Shown here piece by piece: positions 26,112 through 36,574 of a DNA stretch of 64,000 nt (within the stretch, counting starts at the first letter, position 1; each line of letters begins with the position of its first letter). The notes beneath the pieces are model-generated. The model saw only the letters and a list, made by a program, of their open reading frames with translations, did not search any database and was not told the origin of the DNA. Made by a program: the position numbers and the translations under genes. This DNA comes from CAYRFF01 sp964423575 (GTDB lineage Bacteria; Bacteroidota; Bacteroidia; Chitinophagales; Saprospiraceae). The stretch covers positions 1 to 64,000 of the forward strand of contig CAYRFF010000014.1 in assembly GCA_964423575.1 (NCBI GenBank), given 5' to 3'.

Positions 26112-27323
26112 ATGATTATGCAATCCGTCGGCAGACTAGCAGTTAAATTGACCAATAAGGCTGAACAAATCATCAGACGCGGGCATCCGTGGGTGTTTTC
26201 AGACAGCATTTCCAAGATTAAACCGGAGGGAAAAACAGGAGACATCACCATCCTCTTCAGCCGCCGAAGTAACGAAGTCTTCGCTGTAGGTCTATACGAT
26301 GCAGAATCCGCTGTCAGGATAAAAATCATCCATCGAGGCGGTCCTGCTCAAATTGACTCCAACTTCTTCAAAGAAAAGGTTATGCAAGCATACGAACTGA
26401 GGAAGCCACTCCTGAGCACCGATACCAATGCCTATCGCCTCATCTTCGGTGAAAACGATGACTTTCCTGGCTTTATCTGCGACATCTATGATAGTGTGGC
26501 GGTAGTGAAACTTTATTCGACGATATGGCTGCCATATCTGGAAATGATAACCGAACATATCCGAGAAATCAGCAGTGCCCGCTCTATCATTCTGCGCATG
26601 AGCAGAAATCTCCAGAAGTTGAATTTGAAATGTCGAGAGGGTGAGATTCTCTATGGCGAATTACAGAGTCCTGATGTCATTTTCAAAGAGCATGGACTGA
26701 AATTTGTCGCAAATGTGTTTCTGGGGCATAAGACCGGATTTTTCCTCGATCACCGTGCTAACAGACGTAAGATCGGGCAGTTATCCAAGGGGAAATCAGT
26801 GTTGGATGTCTTTTCCTATAATGGGGGATTTTCCGTACATGCACTTGCAGGGGGAGCAAGCGAAGTGACGAGCCTGGACATAAGTGTGCAAGCGCTGGAA
26901 CTCGCCAGGCATAATGCAGAGTTAAATCCGCACAAGGGCAAGCATCTTACAATTTCAGGAGACGCTTTTCAGGCTCTTAAAACATTGATAAAACAAGGGA
27001 AAAGTTACGATATTGTAGTAATAGATCCGCCATCCTTTGCTAAAAGTGAGAAAGAAGTACCTACAGCACTCGTTAAATATGCTGAACTGGCGGAACTAGG
27101 TGCAGAACTGACGGCCAGAAACGGTTTACTCGTGCTAGCTTCCTGTTCCTCACGTATAAAAGCAGACGAATTTAAGCAAGTTCATAGAGAGACTTTTGCA
27201 AGGCTGGATAAAAGATTTTCACTGCTTGACTTTACGGAACACGATATTGATCATCCGGTTAAATATGAAGAAGGGGCATATCTGAAAACGGCATATTATT
27301 CTTTAGCTAAAAATCATAAATAA
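26112..27323 (+). CDS. class I SAM-dependent rRNA methyltransferase, RlmI-like
   Basis: 403 aa. An N-terminal PUA domain (KAEQIIRRGHPWVFSDSI), a central RlmI-type domain (KTGFFLDHRANR), then a Rossmann methyltransferase with DVFSYNGG at 232-239 and catalytic-region motifs VVIDPPSFAKS and LASCSSRI. E. coli RlmI makes 5-methylcytosine in 23S rRNA; the target base here is not certain. The start at 26118 (MQSVG) is an alternative to 26112. Confidence 0.9.
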   Translation: MIMQSVGRLAVKLTNKAEQIIRRGHPWVFSDSISKIKPEGKTGDITILFSRRSNEVFAVGLYDAESAVRIKIIHRGGPAQIDSNFFKEKVMQAYELRKPLLSTDTNAYRLIFGENDDFPGFICDIYDSVAVVKLYSTIWLPYLEMITEHIREISSARSIILRMSRNLQKLNLKCREGEILYGELQSPDVIFKEHGLKFVANVFLGHKTGFFLDHRANRRKIGQLSKGKSVLDVFSYNGGFSVHALAGGASEVTSLDISVQALELARHNAELNPHKGKHLTISGDAFQALKTLIKQGKSYDIVVIDPPSFAKSEKEVPTALVKYAELAELGAELTARNGLLVLASCSSRIKADEFKQVHRETFARLDKRFSLLDFTEHDIDHPVKYEEGAYLKTAYYSLAKNHK

Positions 27324-27377
27324 TCGATTTCCCGGGGAGAGAATCAACCATTGCCCAAGAATATTCTTGAGCGTAGT

Positions 27378-28457
27378 TCACAGCCACCTTTTCCGGCGGA
27401 AATACCAGAGCATAAACAAGAGAATAAGCAGCATAAATCCGAGAACTACAAAGTAGGCATATTTATACTCCAGCTCCGGCATGTAAACGAAGTTCATTCC
27501 ATATACACCCGCGATAAAAGTAAGCGGGATAAAGATACTCGCCATAATGGTCAACACCTTCATCACCTCATTCATCTTATTATTAATCGTCGCCAGATAA
27601 ATCTCCATTAAACTCCAGATTATTTCCCGATAAACGTCTACATTTTCAGAGACCTCCAGGATATGTCCACCGAGATTCTTAAGGTATTTCCGGACTCGTT
27701 TCTCAATGAATTTATGCTCGGTTTTCTCAAGCTGTTTAATCATCTCCTTCAGAGGTTGAACAGCTCTTTTGATTCTCATGATTTCATATTTCAACTCCTG
27801 GATATCTTCAGTAATATCAGCGTCCGGGTTCTCTCCAAAGAGTTCGTTTTCCAGTGACTCTGCCTTCCCCGCAATATTATCCACTACTATATAGTAATCA
27901 TCGACAATAGCGTCTAGAATGGAAAACATAAGATAATCGGCTCCACCTTCCCTTATCCGCCCTTTAGCGAGCTCAATCCTCGACTTAAGATTATCAAACA
28001 CTGGCGTATCCACTTCCTGAAAACTGATTATAAGTTTGTCTCTGAGAATCAGGCCGAAGTGTTCAGTATTGAATTTATTGTTTTCGCCGTAGTATGGAAT
28101 TTTCAGGCTGAGAAAAATATAATTCTCATTTTCTTCAATTTTAGGCCTTTGCTGGGTATTAACAACGCTTTCCAGCGTCAACGGGTGGATATGAAAGCTT
28201 TCTCCGAGCTGTTTAATCACTGCCGTATTATTCAGGCCTTTTACACTTATCCAGCTTGTGTTTTCGCTTTGCGCAAATGTAGAGAGGCTCGCTATATCAT
28301 CAACTTGACTATAGGTGTAGTTCTCAGCTGAATATTGAGTAATCTCAACTGTAGTATCAATTTCCTTCTGTCCTACATAGGTAACTTTCCCCGGAATCTG
28401 ATGTAAATCCGGGTATTTTGTACGAAAAAACAAAAATCTTGACCTCTTCTCTTTCAT
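27378..28457 (-). CDS. corA: CorA family magnesium/cobalt transporter
   Basis: 359 aa. A long cytoplasmic domain with the coiled stalk, then two C-terminal membrane helices. The signature GMN is at 320-322 (VYGMNF), and the Lys/Arg-rich tail YFRRKRWL closes the protein. It forms a pentameric channel for divalent cations. It ends in the gap after the RlmI-like gene, converging with it. Confidence 0.95.
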   Translation of the reverse strand: MKEKRSRFLFFRTKYPDLHQIPGKVTYVGQKEIDTTVEITQYSAENYTYSQVDDIASLSTFAQSENTSWISVKGLNNTAVIKQLGESFHIHPLTLESVVNTQQRPKIEENENYIFLSLKIPYYGENNKFNTEHFGLILRDKLIISFQEVDTPVFDNLKSRIELAKGRIREGGADYLMFSILDAIVDDYYIVVDNIAGKAESLENELFGENPDADITEDIQELKYEIMRIKRAVQPLKEMIKQLEKTEHKFIEKRVRKYLKNLGGHILEVSENVDVYREIIWSLMEIYLATINNKMNEVMKVLTIMASIFIPLTFIAGVYGMNFVYMPELEYKYAYFVVLGFMLLILLFMLWYFRRKRWL

Positions 28458-28546
28458 CGCTTACAATGAGTAAAACAATTGTTTGGGTGAACAATCTAAA
28501 GAAATTTCTTAGATAGATTGTAAGAAAGCCGCATTTTATCAATCCA

Positions 28547-31015
28547 TCAATATGGATCCACATCTACGGAAACACGCAATTGGCTCATTCCTTTCATTTT
28601 GCGCAGTTGCCTTATTCTATGAAGAATCTGAGCTTTTACCTGATTTAAATAGGGAGCGTGATTCCTCAATTTCAAGAAAATATCATAGCGATATCTATTT
28701 TTCAATCTTGGAATGGAACTGATGGACGGCCCCAGGATACGCGTATCCTTGATGTCCTGCCTCAATATTTGCGCAAGCTTAACAGCGGCCTCATTCACAA
28801 CAGTCTCCCGCTGATGCTCCAGGTGAATGTTGATCAGGCGAATGATCGGGGGATAGGAAAACTCCCTGCGTTCTGTCATTTCCTGCTGATACATTTCATC
28901 GTAATCATGGTTGCGTAACCACTTGAATATATTGTGATTCAGATTGGAAGCCTGAATGAGCACCCGGGATTCAAAGTCACCTCGTCCCGCACGACCGGAT
29001 ACCTGATGCAAGAGCTGATACGCCCGTTCAACGGCACGGAAATCCGGGAAGGTAAATAGTCTATCCGCTTCAATGACACCCACGGTACGGATATTATTAA
29101 AATTCAGCCCTTTGGTAATCATCTGGGTACCGACGAGGATATCAATTTCCCCATTCTCAAATGCCGAAACGAGATCGAGCATGGCGTCTTTCTTCCGCGT
29201 AGAATCATAGTCCAGCCGCCTGATCGTTGCATCGGGAAATAAAATCTCAAGTTCCGCTTGTACTTTTTCTGTACCTATTCCCTTTTCTCTGATAATCGTA
29301 CTGCCACAATCCGGGCACTCGGTAGGAGGTTGGGTAGAATAGCCACAATAATGACACAGGGCTTTATGGCGCAGCTGATGATAAGTGAGACTTACATCGC
29401 AAAAACGACATTCGAGACGCCAGTCACAATTGGAACAATAGAGTTGTGGTGCATAGCCACGTCTGTTCTTAAAAATAATCGATTGATAACCCTCTTTTAG
29501 GTCTTCGTCAAGGTATGTAATCAAATCCTTGGCAAAGATGCTCTGGCTTCCACCGGAACGCACCTGACGCAATTCAACTCCTGGCATCTTGCGATCTTTG
29601 TAGCGATCCATCAAGGGTATATATGCATAGCGATTCTGCTCCGCATTATAGAAAGACTCAATAGAGGGCGTTGCCGACCCCAGCACTATCGCAGAATCAT
29701 ACATATTATAAGAGGCATAAATGGCAACATCCCTGGCATTATATCGCGGAGATGGACTCACCTGCTTAAAAGAACTATCGTGTTCTTCATCAACGATAAC
29801 CAGCCCTAGCTCACTGAATGGCAATAGCACTCCGGATCTTACGGATAAAATTATTTTCCTCTCCTTATTAAGCACCTTTTTCCACACTTCCAGCCGCTCT
29901 GAATCATTCAATCTGGAATGATAAATAACAAGATCATCCCTGAACAAGGCAAGTAATCTCTGGGTGATCTGTGTAGTAAGTGCAATTTCCGGCAACAGAT
30001 AAAGCACTTGCTTGCCGGCATCGACAGCCTGCTGAATCAGATGCGCATATATCTCCGTCTTTCCCGATCCCGTTACTCCATGTAACAAAGCGACTTTCTC
30101 TTCTTTTGCCGCTTGCAGGACTCCTTCCAATGCAACATTCTGCGCATCGCTGAGCTCAGCTAGTTTCTTTCTCTCAATCTCACCTTCTGTCGGCAATTCA
30201 ACGCGAGAAACAACTCTGTCATAACGCTCAATAATTCCTTTATTCTCAAGAGCTACAAGAGCGCTATGTGATACATCTATCCGCTTACGCAAATTTTTGA
30301 CTGTGACAATGTCGTACTGTTTTGACAACTGAATTATCCCCAGTAAAATATCAGCTTGTTTCGGTGCATTTTCAACCAGGGTAAATGCCTGTTCAAACTT
30401 TTTCCCGCTCGAGTAAGGAGGCAAAAACCGGATACACGATTCAGTCTTGGGCTTATATTTATCGGTCAGAGTCTCGACGACATCTATGACGCCCTTGGCA
30501 TAGAGACGATCAATCAATGGCATTACCGTCTGTTTCTCGAGGATTAACCGAGCATCCTCAATGGTGATAAAACTCTTTACCTGCACGGCTTCAGCTATCA
30601 GATATTCCTCATGATCGAGATTATCCAGCTCATTTTCCAGATCATGTCCTCTTACAATCCGCATTTCACTTTTCAGCCGAAAAGCTGCGGGGAGAGCAGC
30701 CTGCATTACTTCACCTACCGTACAACAATAGTATTCTGCTATCCACTCCCAGAGTTGAAGATGCTTTTCATCGACAATTGCTTCCTCATCGAGTACGCTC
30801 AGGACAGGTTTTAATTCTCTTTGAATAGGTTTCTCATCCGTAATTCTACGCACAATTGCAGAATAATGCCTCTTGGCACCAAACTGCACCTCCACGCGTA
30901 CGCCCACCTTAACACCGCTTGAGAGTTTCTCGGGGATGCTATAGGTAAAGGAACCTTCCAGAGCAAGCGGTACGATTACTTGTGCGTATTTGACGGAATC
31001 AGACATAGAAAACAA
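28547..31015 (-). CDS. priA: primosomal protein N' (PriA helicase)
   Basis: 822 aa, usual length. The N-terminal 3'-DNA-binding region is followed by a helicase core with Walker A GVTGSGKT (313-320) and DEEH (409-412). Eight cysteines of the two zinc sites are visible in the CSNC / CRFC / CHYC / CPDC series. PriA restarts stalled replication forks by loading DnaB. A second Met at residue 4 (31006) could be the true start. Confidence 0.96.
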   Translation of the reverse strand: MFSMSDSVKYAQVIVPLALEGSFTYSIPEKLSSGVKVGVRVEVQFGAKRHYSAIVRRITDEKPIQRELKPVLSVLDEEAIVDEKHLQLWEWIAEYYCCTVGEVMQAALPAAFRLKSEMRIVRGHDLENELDNLDHEEYLIAEAVQVKSFITIEDARLILEKQTVMPLIDRLYAKGVIDVVETLTDKYKPKTESCIRFLPPYSSGKKFEQAFTLVENAPKQADILLGIIQLSKQYDIVTVKNLRKRIDVSHSALVALENKGIIERYDRVVSRVELPTEGEIERKKLAELSDAQNVALEGVLQAAKEEKVALLHGVTGSGKTEIYAHLIQQAVDAGKQVLYLLPEIALTTQITQRLLALFRDDLVIYHSRLNDSERLEVWKKVLNKERKIILSVRSGVLLPFSELGLVIVDEEHDSSFKQVSPSPRYNARDVAIYASYNMYDSAIVLGSATPSIESFYNAEQNRYAYIPLMDRYKDRKMPGVELRQVRSGGSQSIFAKDLITYLDEDLKEGYQSIIFKNRRGYAPQLYCSNCDWRLECRFCDVSLTYHQLRHKALCHYCGYSTQPPTECPDCGSTIIREKGIGTEKVQAELEILFPDATIRRLDYDSTRKKDAMLDLVSAFENGEIDILVGTQMITKGLNFNNIRTVGVIEADRLFTFPDFRAVERAYQLLHQVSGRAGRGDFESRVLIQASNLNHNIFKWLRNHDYDEMYQQEMTERREFSYPPIIRLINIHLEHQRETVVNEAAVKLAQILRQDIKDTRILGPSISSIPRLKNRYRYDIFLKLRNHAPYLNQVKAQILHRIRQLRKMKGMSQLRVSVDVDPY

Positions 31016-31105
31016 ATTTACCTATAATAGTCGTAAATGAAAAAATGGTCTTGAATTATCAATTCAGCATCATGAAATCACTAGATCACCCATCACAAGA
31101 TCATC

Positions 31106-31157
31106 AAATCACTAAATCACCAGATCACTAAATCACCAGATCACTAAATCACCAAAT
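31106..31157. repeat. 16-bp tandem repeat AAATCACCAGATCACT
   Basis: Two full units (31114-31129, 31130-31145) and a partial third (31146-31157), preceded by degenerate copies from about 31076. It lies between priA and the 3' end of the next minus-strand gene; no coding role. Confidence 0.7.
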
Positions 31158-31228
31158 AAAAACGGGGCTCCGTTTGCACAGAATCCCCTTACTTATTCAA
31201 TTCGATAGTGTCCGGTTTACGCAGACAA

Positions 31229-31795
31229 TCAGTTCATTGAAAGCTCAATTTCAGAACTTACAATTTCTGCATTCTCGTCCCACATATCAGTTTTACGGCG
31301 GAAATCCACGTAATCACTATGTGCGTGAATCTCGTATTCTTCCACATTACCTGCAGCAGCGACTTCAACCCAGTTCAAGCTGTTATTTGTGTGAGAATAC
31401 TTCACACGGAACACTTTTCTTTCTCTGGTATTTCCATCAGCATCCGTAAAGTTTTTAGTCAATATCTCAACGGTTGAATAGGATAATCCTCGATAAAATT
31501 CCGGATTAATTCTGAGCATTATCTCATTAGCTTTCGCAAATGCGATTTCCTCATTGATGATATCCTCCGTATTCGGCGCAAGCGCATTAACAAATACAAG
31601 CAATTCACCGGCTTCCTTTGAAACTACAAAGGTAACGTGAGCTTTGCCGCTTTCCATAGGTGCTTCTTCCTGAAAACGGATTACACGCACCTCTTCATTA
31701 TTTCGGATTTCCACATTTTCGCTCACCAGAATCAAATTGTCCGGCACTGCGAATGTGTCTGTCCATAAAGGATTAATATCATTATGTGATACCAT
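31229..31795 (-). CDS. protein of unknown function
   Basis: 188 aa from the ATG at 31795 (MVSHNDINPLW). An upstream in-frame ATG at 31867 would add 24 residues coded by AT-rich sequence that looks like leader. The protein is acidic with an alternating strand pattern and no signal peptide or membrane segment. I do not recognise the family. Confidence 0.65.
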   Translation of the reverse strand: MVSHNDINPLWTDTFAVPDNLILVSENVEIRNNEEVRVIRFQEEAPMESGKAHVTFVVSKEAGELLVFVNALAPNTEDIINEEIAFAKANEIMLRINPEFYRGLSYSTVEILTKNFTDADGNTRERKVFRVKYSHTNNSLNWVEVAAAGNVEEYEIHAHSDYVDFRRKTDMWDENAEIVSSEIELSMN

Positions 31796-32010
31796 ATCTA
31801 TAATAGTCTGTTTAATTAATTTTTTATATATAAAACCGTGCTGAAGAACAGAACGGTCTGTTTTCAATTCATTCCAGTATAATCAATAAGATAAAAGGAT
31901 TAATCCCGGTGTGATGGGGTTAAAAGTGAATAATTATTCTCCCGGGTTATGTATGATTTACATTTTTCCTGTAACATATTCTTGATAACAAGGTAGATTC
32001 AGCAATGTTG

Positions 32011-33417
32011 TTACCAACCGCCTTTATTTTCCGGGATTTTAGGAATTACAGGGAGGACAATAATCAGAATTGCCGCCATTCCTACGTAAACCATTGAATG
32101 GGCAAAGCTGGGATTTGAAGAGCCGGCTATAATAGAAGTTGCAATTGCGATCGAGAATATTTGCCCCATCTGCAGGCCCAGAGATCGTATTGCGGCAATA
32201 TTTGCAGATTGCTCGGGCGCAAGCTGAATTCCGGCATTTCTTGCTGCAGGACTCATCGTTCCAAAGCCTACACCCATCAGAAAAGTAGTGAACATCAGCC
32301 AGGTCATGATAGAGAACCCAAAGGGAGGCTCCATTGCAAGCAAGGCAACACCCACTGCCAGGAATAAAGATCCGACGAATATGGGCATGCGATAACCGGT
32401 TCTACGTATCATCATACTCATTATCGTAGACAATACTACGGATGCAATCCCCTCTGCTACCAGTAAAATGCTCGAATTAAACTCAGTTATTCCATAACGA
32501 GTCACTGCATATAAGGGAACCAATGAAATTCCCCCTATCATCATTCCGGCATGAATAACATTCACCACGTTCACCGCTGAAAAGCCCTTTCCCGAAATGA
32601 ATCGGGGCTGAATAAATGGAAATTCGACTCGGTTTATATGCCTGAACAATAAGTAAAAAGAGAGAGCAGAGAACGAGATTAAGCCGATAAATAAGGGAGA
32701 AGTTACCGTACTTGATTCTTCCGCAAGATAGGTAGCCGCATACATAGCACTTATAAGCGTCATTGCGAGAAAAAATAAGCCCGGAAAGTCCATTTTCTCT
32801 TTAAAACCACGTACAAGTCTGTCCTTTGGAATATACCGCAGTGCAAGAAAAACAACTGCAATTCCTATAGGCAGATTGATATAAAAAATCCAGGGCCACG
32901 GCCAATAGGTTACGATAATCCCACCAAATATCGGCCCGACCATCGCTCCCACAGAAAATATACTCCCAAACAAGCCCAGGAATTTATCTCTGGACTGCGC
33001 AAACTGTCCTACTATAATTCCCGTTGACGAAGGCGTAATACCCGCACCTCCCATTGCCTGCAAGGCGCGCATAGCTATTAAAGTGTAAATATTTCCGGAG
33101 AGAGCACAAAGGAGAGATGCCAGTGTAAAAACAGAAACGGAAATAAGAAATATCTTCTTATGTCCGTATTGAATACTCAACTTAGCACTTAATGGCAGCA
33201 TGAGAACGAAGCCAAATGAATATCCGGTCATCGTCCAGCCCACCCAGCTCACGGTTGTATTCAACTCTCTTTGTAAAGTGGTAAGAGCAGTCGCAACAAC
33301 AGTTGTATTCATCGTCATCATAAAGAGAGAGAAGCCGATAATTGAAAAAACCAGCCATTTATTTACGGGATGGTCTTCAAAACTTGCTCTTCTACTTTCC
33401 TCTGACGCGATTTCCAT
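32011..33417 (-). CDS. MFS multidrug exporter, DHA2 (EmrB/QacA) type
   Basis: 468 aa with about 14 hydrophobic helices. Motif A-like GHKKIFLISVSVF follows the second helix, and the GxxxGPxxGG-like GAMVGPIFGGI lies in helix 5, both typical of drug:proton antiporters. It probably exports toxic compounds through the inner membrane. No membrane-fusion partner or outer-membrane channel gene lies beside it, so substrate and tripartite assembly are unknown. Confidence 0.9.
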   Translation of the reverse strand: MEIASEESRRASFEDHPVNKWLVFSIIGFSLFMMTMNTTVVATALTTLQRELNTTVSWVGWTMTGYSFGFVLMLPLSAKLSIQYGHKKIFLISVSVFTLASLLCALSGNIYTLIAMRALQAMGGAGITPSSTGIIVGQFAQSRDKFLGLFGSIFSVGAMVGPIFGGIIVTYWPWPWIFYINLPIGIAVVFLALRYIPKDRLVRGFKEKMDFPGLFFLAMTLISAMYAATYLAEESSTVTSPLFIGLISFSALSFYLLFRHINRVEFPFIQPRFISGKGFSAVNVVNVIHAGMMIGGISLVPLYAVTRYGITEFNSSILLVAEGIASVVLSTIMSMMIRRTGYRMPIFVGSLFLAVGVALLAMEPPFGFSIMTWLMFTTFLMGVGFGTMSPAARNAGIQLAPEQSANIAAIRSLGLQMGQIFSIAIATSIIAGSSNPSFAHSMVYVGMAAILIIVLPVIPKIPENKGGW

Positions 33418-33555
33418 ATTGAATAAGACAGATATTGAACAATTATGGTTTCAACTACAACTATGACTTTTTTCCATATTTTTAGTCTGTGGGAACTTTT
33501 ATGGCTAAGATAAACTTTAAACCGTAAGCACCTCTTAGCTGTTATAAAATCCACC

Positions 33556-35370
33556 ATGGGCCGAAAAGAATTTCAAGAAAAAATATTGCCGACTTTACCA
33601 GATCAACCGGGCGTTTATCAATTCAGAGATAAACACGGTAAAATCATATACATAGGTAAGGCAAAAAATTTGCGAAAGCGGCTGAGTTCATACTTCAGAA
33701 AAAGAGAATCGCTGGCGCATAAGACTTACGTAATGGTGAAAAATGCCGCTGAGATCACTTTTATCATTGTCAACTCGGAACACGATGCATTGCTGCTTGA
33801 AAACACCATGATTAAAAAAGAGCAGCCACGCTACAACGTGATGCTTAAAGACGGAAAAAGTTACGCATATATCTGCATTAAAAACGAGAGGTTTCCCAGG
33901 GTATTCTTCACGCGTAAAGTCATTAAGGACGGTTCAACTTACTTCGGCCCTTACACTTCCAAGCACACTGCTGAAATCGTATTGGAATTTATCAGAGAGC
34001 TCTTTCCACTGCGTACCTGTAGTTACAACCTCAGTGAGGAAAACATCAAAAGCGGGAAATTTAAAACCTGCCTGGAATATCATATAGGCAATTGTAAAGG
34101 CATCTGCGAAGGGCTGGAAACTGAGGAGCAATACATGGCAAAAATCGATCAGATTAAAAACCTGCTCGATGGAAATCTAGGTAGTGTAAAACGCCATATT
34201 AAGGAAGAAATGCAGAAGGCAGCCGAGGAACTGAGATTTGAAGAAGCACAGGAATGGAAGATAAAACTAGATGCTTTTAACGATTACAACTCCAAATCTA
34301 CCGTTGTTTCAACCAGAATTTCAGATGTCGATGTTTTCTCTCTGGTTCAGGAAGGGGATATCGCCTTCGTCAATTATATGAAAGTGGTCAAAGGTCGTGT
34401 TGTAAACACTTATACCGTTGAACTGGAAAAAAACCTCGATGTCGAAGATAGGGATATCCTTGAATTTGCTGTCTGGGATCTCCGTGAGAAAGCCCGCAGT
34501 GTCGCAAAGGAAATCATTGTGCCTTTCCGTATTGATGCACCTGAAGAAAACGTCAAAATCACGGTTCCCAAAATCGGTGATAAGAAGCATTTACTGGACT
34601 TGTCCTTGAAAAATGCCAACTATACCCGACTTCAGAAGAAAAAAGAGGCTTTGCGTTATACACAGAAAGAAACGCATCAGGAACGCATTCTGAAACAGCT
34701 TCAGAAAGACTTGAATATGGATGTGCTTCCGATGCATATTGAATGCTTTGACAACTCCAATATCCAGGGATCAAATCCGGTCTCTTCCTGCGTCGTGTTT
34801 AAAAATGCCAGACCATCAAAGGCGGATTATCGGAAATTCAATGTTAAAACTGTACAAGGACCTGATGATTTTTCATCCATGCACGAAGTTGTTTTCCGTC
34901 GTTACAGAAGAATCCTCAACGAAGGCGAACCTTTACCTCAACTCATCATTATCGATGGTGGAAAAGGGCAGTTGAGTTCTGCTGTTTCCGTATTGAAAGA
35001 ACTGGAAATCTATGATGAGGTCACTATTATAAGTATTGCCGAGAAACTAGAGGAGATATTCCGTCCGGGCGACTCAATTCCATTGTACATCGACAAGAAA
35101 TCGGAATCTCTACGATTAATTCAACAAATCCGAAATGAAGCACACCGCTTTGCCGTCAATTTCCATCGCGATCAACGCTCCAAAGACTTTGCTGTAAGCA
35201 GCCTCGAGAATGTCAAGGGAATAGGAGAAGTCACTTCCAAGAAACTCTTGCGGCACTTTGGCTCTGTTAAAGCAATAAGAGAAGCAGGTTATGAACAAGT
35301 TGCTGACTTAATCGGCAGACATCGTGCTTCCAAGCTCAGTCCAATATTGTGGAATGATGAGGAAGAGTAG
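33556..35370 (+). CDS. uvrC: excinuclease ABC subunit UvrC
   Basis: 604 aa. The GIY-YIG nuclease domain lies at the N-terminus (PGVYQFRDKHGKIIYIGKAK, about 15-34), a UVR helical segment at AAEELRFEEAQEWK, the RNase H-like second nuclease domain from HIECFDNSNIQGS, and a C-terminal HhH pair (LENVKGIGEVTSKKLLRHFG). It makes both incisions of nucleotide-excision repair after UvrA and UvrB. It is divergent from the MFS gene. Confidence 0.96.
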   Translation: MGRKEFQEKILPTLPDQPGVYQFRDKHGKIIYIGKAKNLRKRLSSYFRKRESLAHKTYVMVKNAAEITFIIVNSEHDALLLENTMIKKEQPRYNVMLKDGKSYAYICIKNERFPRVFFTRKVIKDGSTYFGPYTSKHTAEIVLEFIRELFPLRTCSYNLSEENIKSGKFKTCLEYHIGNCKGICEGLETEEQYMAKIDQIKNLLDGNLGSVKRHIKEEMQKAAEELRFEEAQEWKIKLDAFNDYNSKSTVVSTRISDVDVFSLVQEGDIAFVNYMKVVKGRVVNTYTVELEKNLDVEDRDILEFAVWDLREKARSVAKEIIVPFRIDAPEENVKITVPKIGDKKHLLDLSLKNANYTRLQKKKEALRYTQKETHQERILKQLQKDLNMDVLPMHIECFDNSNIQGSNPVSSCVVFKNARPSKADYRKFNVKTVQGPDDFSSMHEVVFRRYRRILNEGEPLPQLIIIDGGKGQLSSAVSVLKELEIYDEVTIISIAEKLEEIFRPGDSIPLYIDKKSESLRLIQQIRNEAHRFAVNFHRDQRSKDFAVSSLENVKGIGEVTSKKLLRHFGSVKAIREAGYEQVADLIGRHRASKLSPILWNDEEE

Positions 35371-35385
35371 ACTTGTGTATATTTT

Positions 35386-36441
35386 TCACTCATAACTTGT
35401 CACCTTTTGACTGCTAAGGGCCTTGACAAGGTGCATAATCATTCCTATAAAAGTCAGTGTCCAGACAAGGCAGCCCAAAAAGAAAAAAGCGATTGAAATC
35501 TGACTCACTATTTTCAATCCAAATGCCGGGGCAACCATATAACTACAGACAGAAAACATTCCAATGGGGAAAACCATGCTCCAGAAACTCAATTCGTACT
35601 TGAGCGGATATTTCTTCACTGCATATTTCCATATACCCAGAGAGAAAATCAGAGGAATCCACCACAGACAGAATGACCAGATACCCTGAGTCAGAAATGT
35701 TATGAAAACTGCGCTTTCAGCAAGAAAAGGCAGAGAGTCGGCATTTTCCACCAGTACACAGCCGGAATAAACACTGATTGCAATTGCACCCATATTTATC
35801 CAGTATGGCGGATTCAACTGGCTTACATCCAGCGATAAAAACACATATCGATACATTATCAGCGTAATGAGTATTACATACAAGAGAATCCCGCTGTAAA
35901 ACAACACCACACTCAAGAGAAGAAAATCCACCGACAAGACCTCTCCAGACAGATTACTGATTAATATCGCAGTTGACTGTGCAGCAACTATAAATAGAAG
36001 CCAGCTTCCATCCAGCCCTTTAATCAGCGATATTTCATTTTTAAGCGTGTAAATAATCAGAAGTCCGTAGGTCATAAACAACCACAGCATAAATGCCAGA
36101 ATGAGCAATCCCAGTGCATAAGCATTTGAATTTCCTATAAGGTACACCTGACTTCCCAGAACAGCTGTTCCGCAGACGATTGTCAATGCTCCGGGTCCTT
36201 TGCTATGGGATTTGAATTCGTTTATCAAGTGATTTTTATCCCGTGCAAGTCGGAAAAGTATTCCGCTCAGCAAGAGAGCATACATGAAGATATTCCCGTA
36301 ATACAGTACTGCCGCCATCTGCGTATATCCATGCAGGTAAGCTGCGATAGACATTATCCCCGTTGCCATAATCAGTGAAAAACTGCTTAAAGCAAGGCGA
36401 TTTAAGGTATGTGAATCCGGCAATTTCATCGATCGTGTCAA
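35386..36441 (-). CDS. TehA/SLAC1-family transporter (tellurite resistance / C4-dicarboxylate type)
   Basis: 351 aa with about ten hydrophobic helices and hardly any soluble domain. The N-terminus LALSSFSLIMATGIMSIAAY resembles the first helix of the TehA/Mae1/SLAC1 family. These are anion or dicarboxylate channels; the substrate cannot be read from the sequence. It converges on uvrC with only 15 bases between the stop codons. Confidence 0.8.
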   Translation of the reverse strand: MTRSMKLPDSHTLNRLALSSFSLIMATGIMSIAAYLHGYTQMAAVLYYGNIFMYALLLSGILFRLARDKNHLINEFKSHSKGPGALTIVCGTAVLGSQVYLIGNSNAYALGLLILAFMLWLFMTYGLLIIYTLKNEISLIKGLDGSWLLFIVAAQSTAILISNLSGEVLSVDFLLLSVVLFYSGILLYVILITLIMYRYVFLSLDVSQLNPPYWINMGAIAISVYSGCVLVENADSLPFLAESAVFITFLTQGIWSFCLWWIPLIFSLGIWKYAVKKYPLKYELSFWSMVFPIGMFSVCSYMVAPAFGLKIVSQISIAFFFLGCLVWTLTFIGMIMHLVKALSSQKVTSYE

Positions 36442-36574
36442 TTTAGCACTTTGTAGGCAAGCGTTAAAATATCTTCGTTTCTTTTTCGATTAGTTCTATA
36501 GAAAAAGGTGGATTATTGCAGGACTTAGTCTCTTGAGTATATTAGTTTTCACAAATGTATTGTACTTTTATGAA

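Noticed and set aside
36533..36574. upstream extension of the rlmB frame
   Set aside because: Its 14 codons are AT-rich with promoter-like sequence and not RlmB-like; the ATG at 36575 was preferred.
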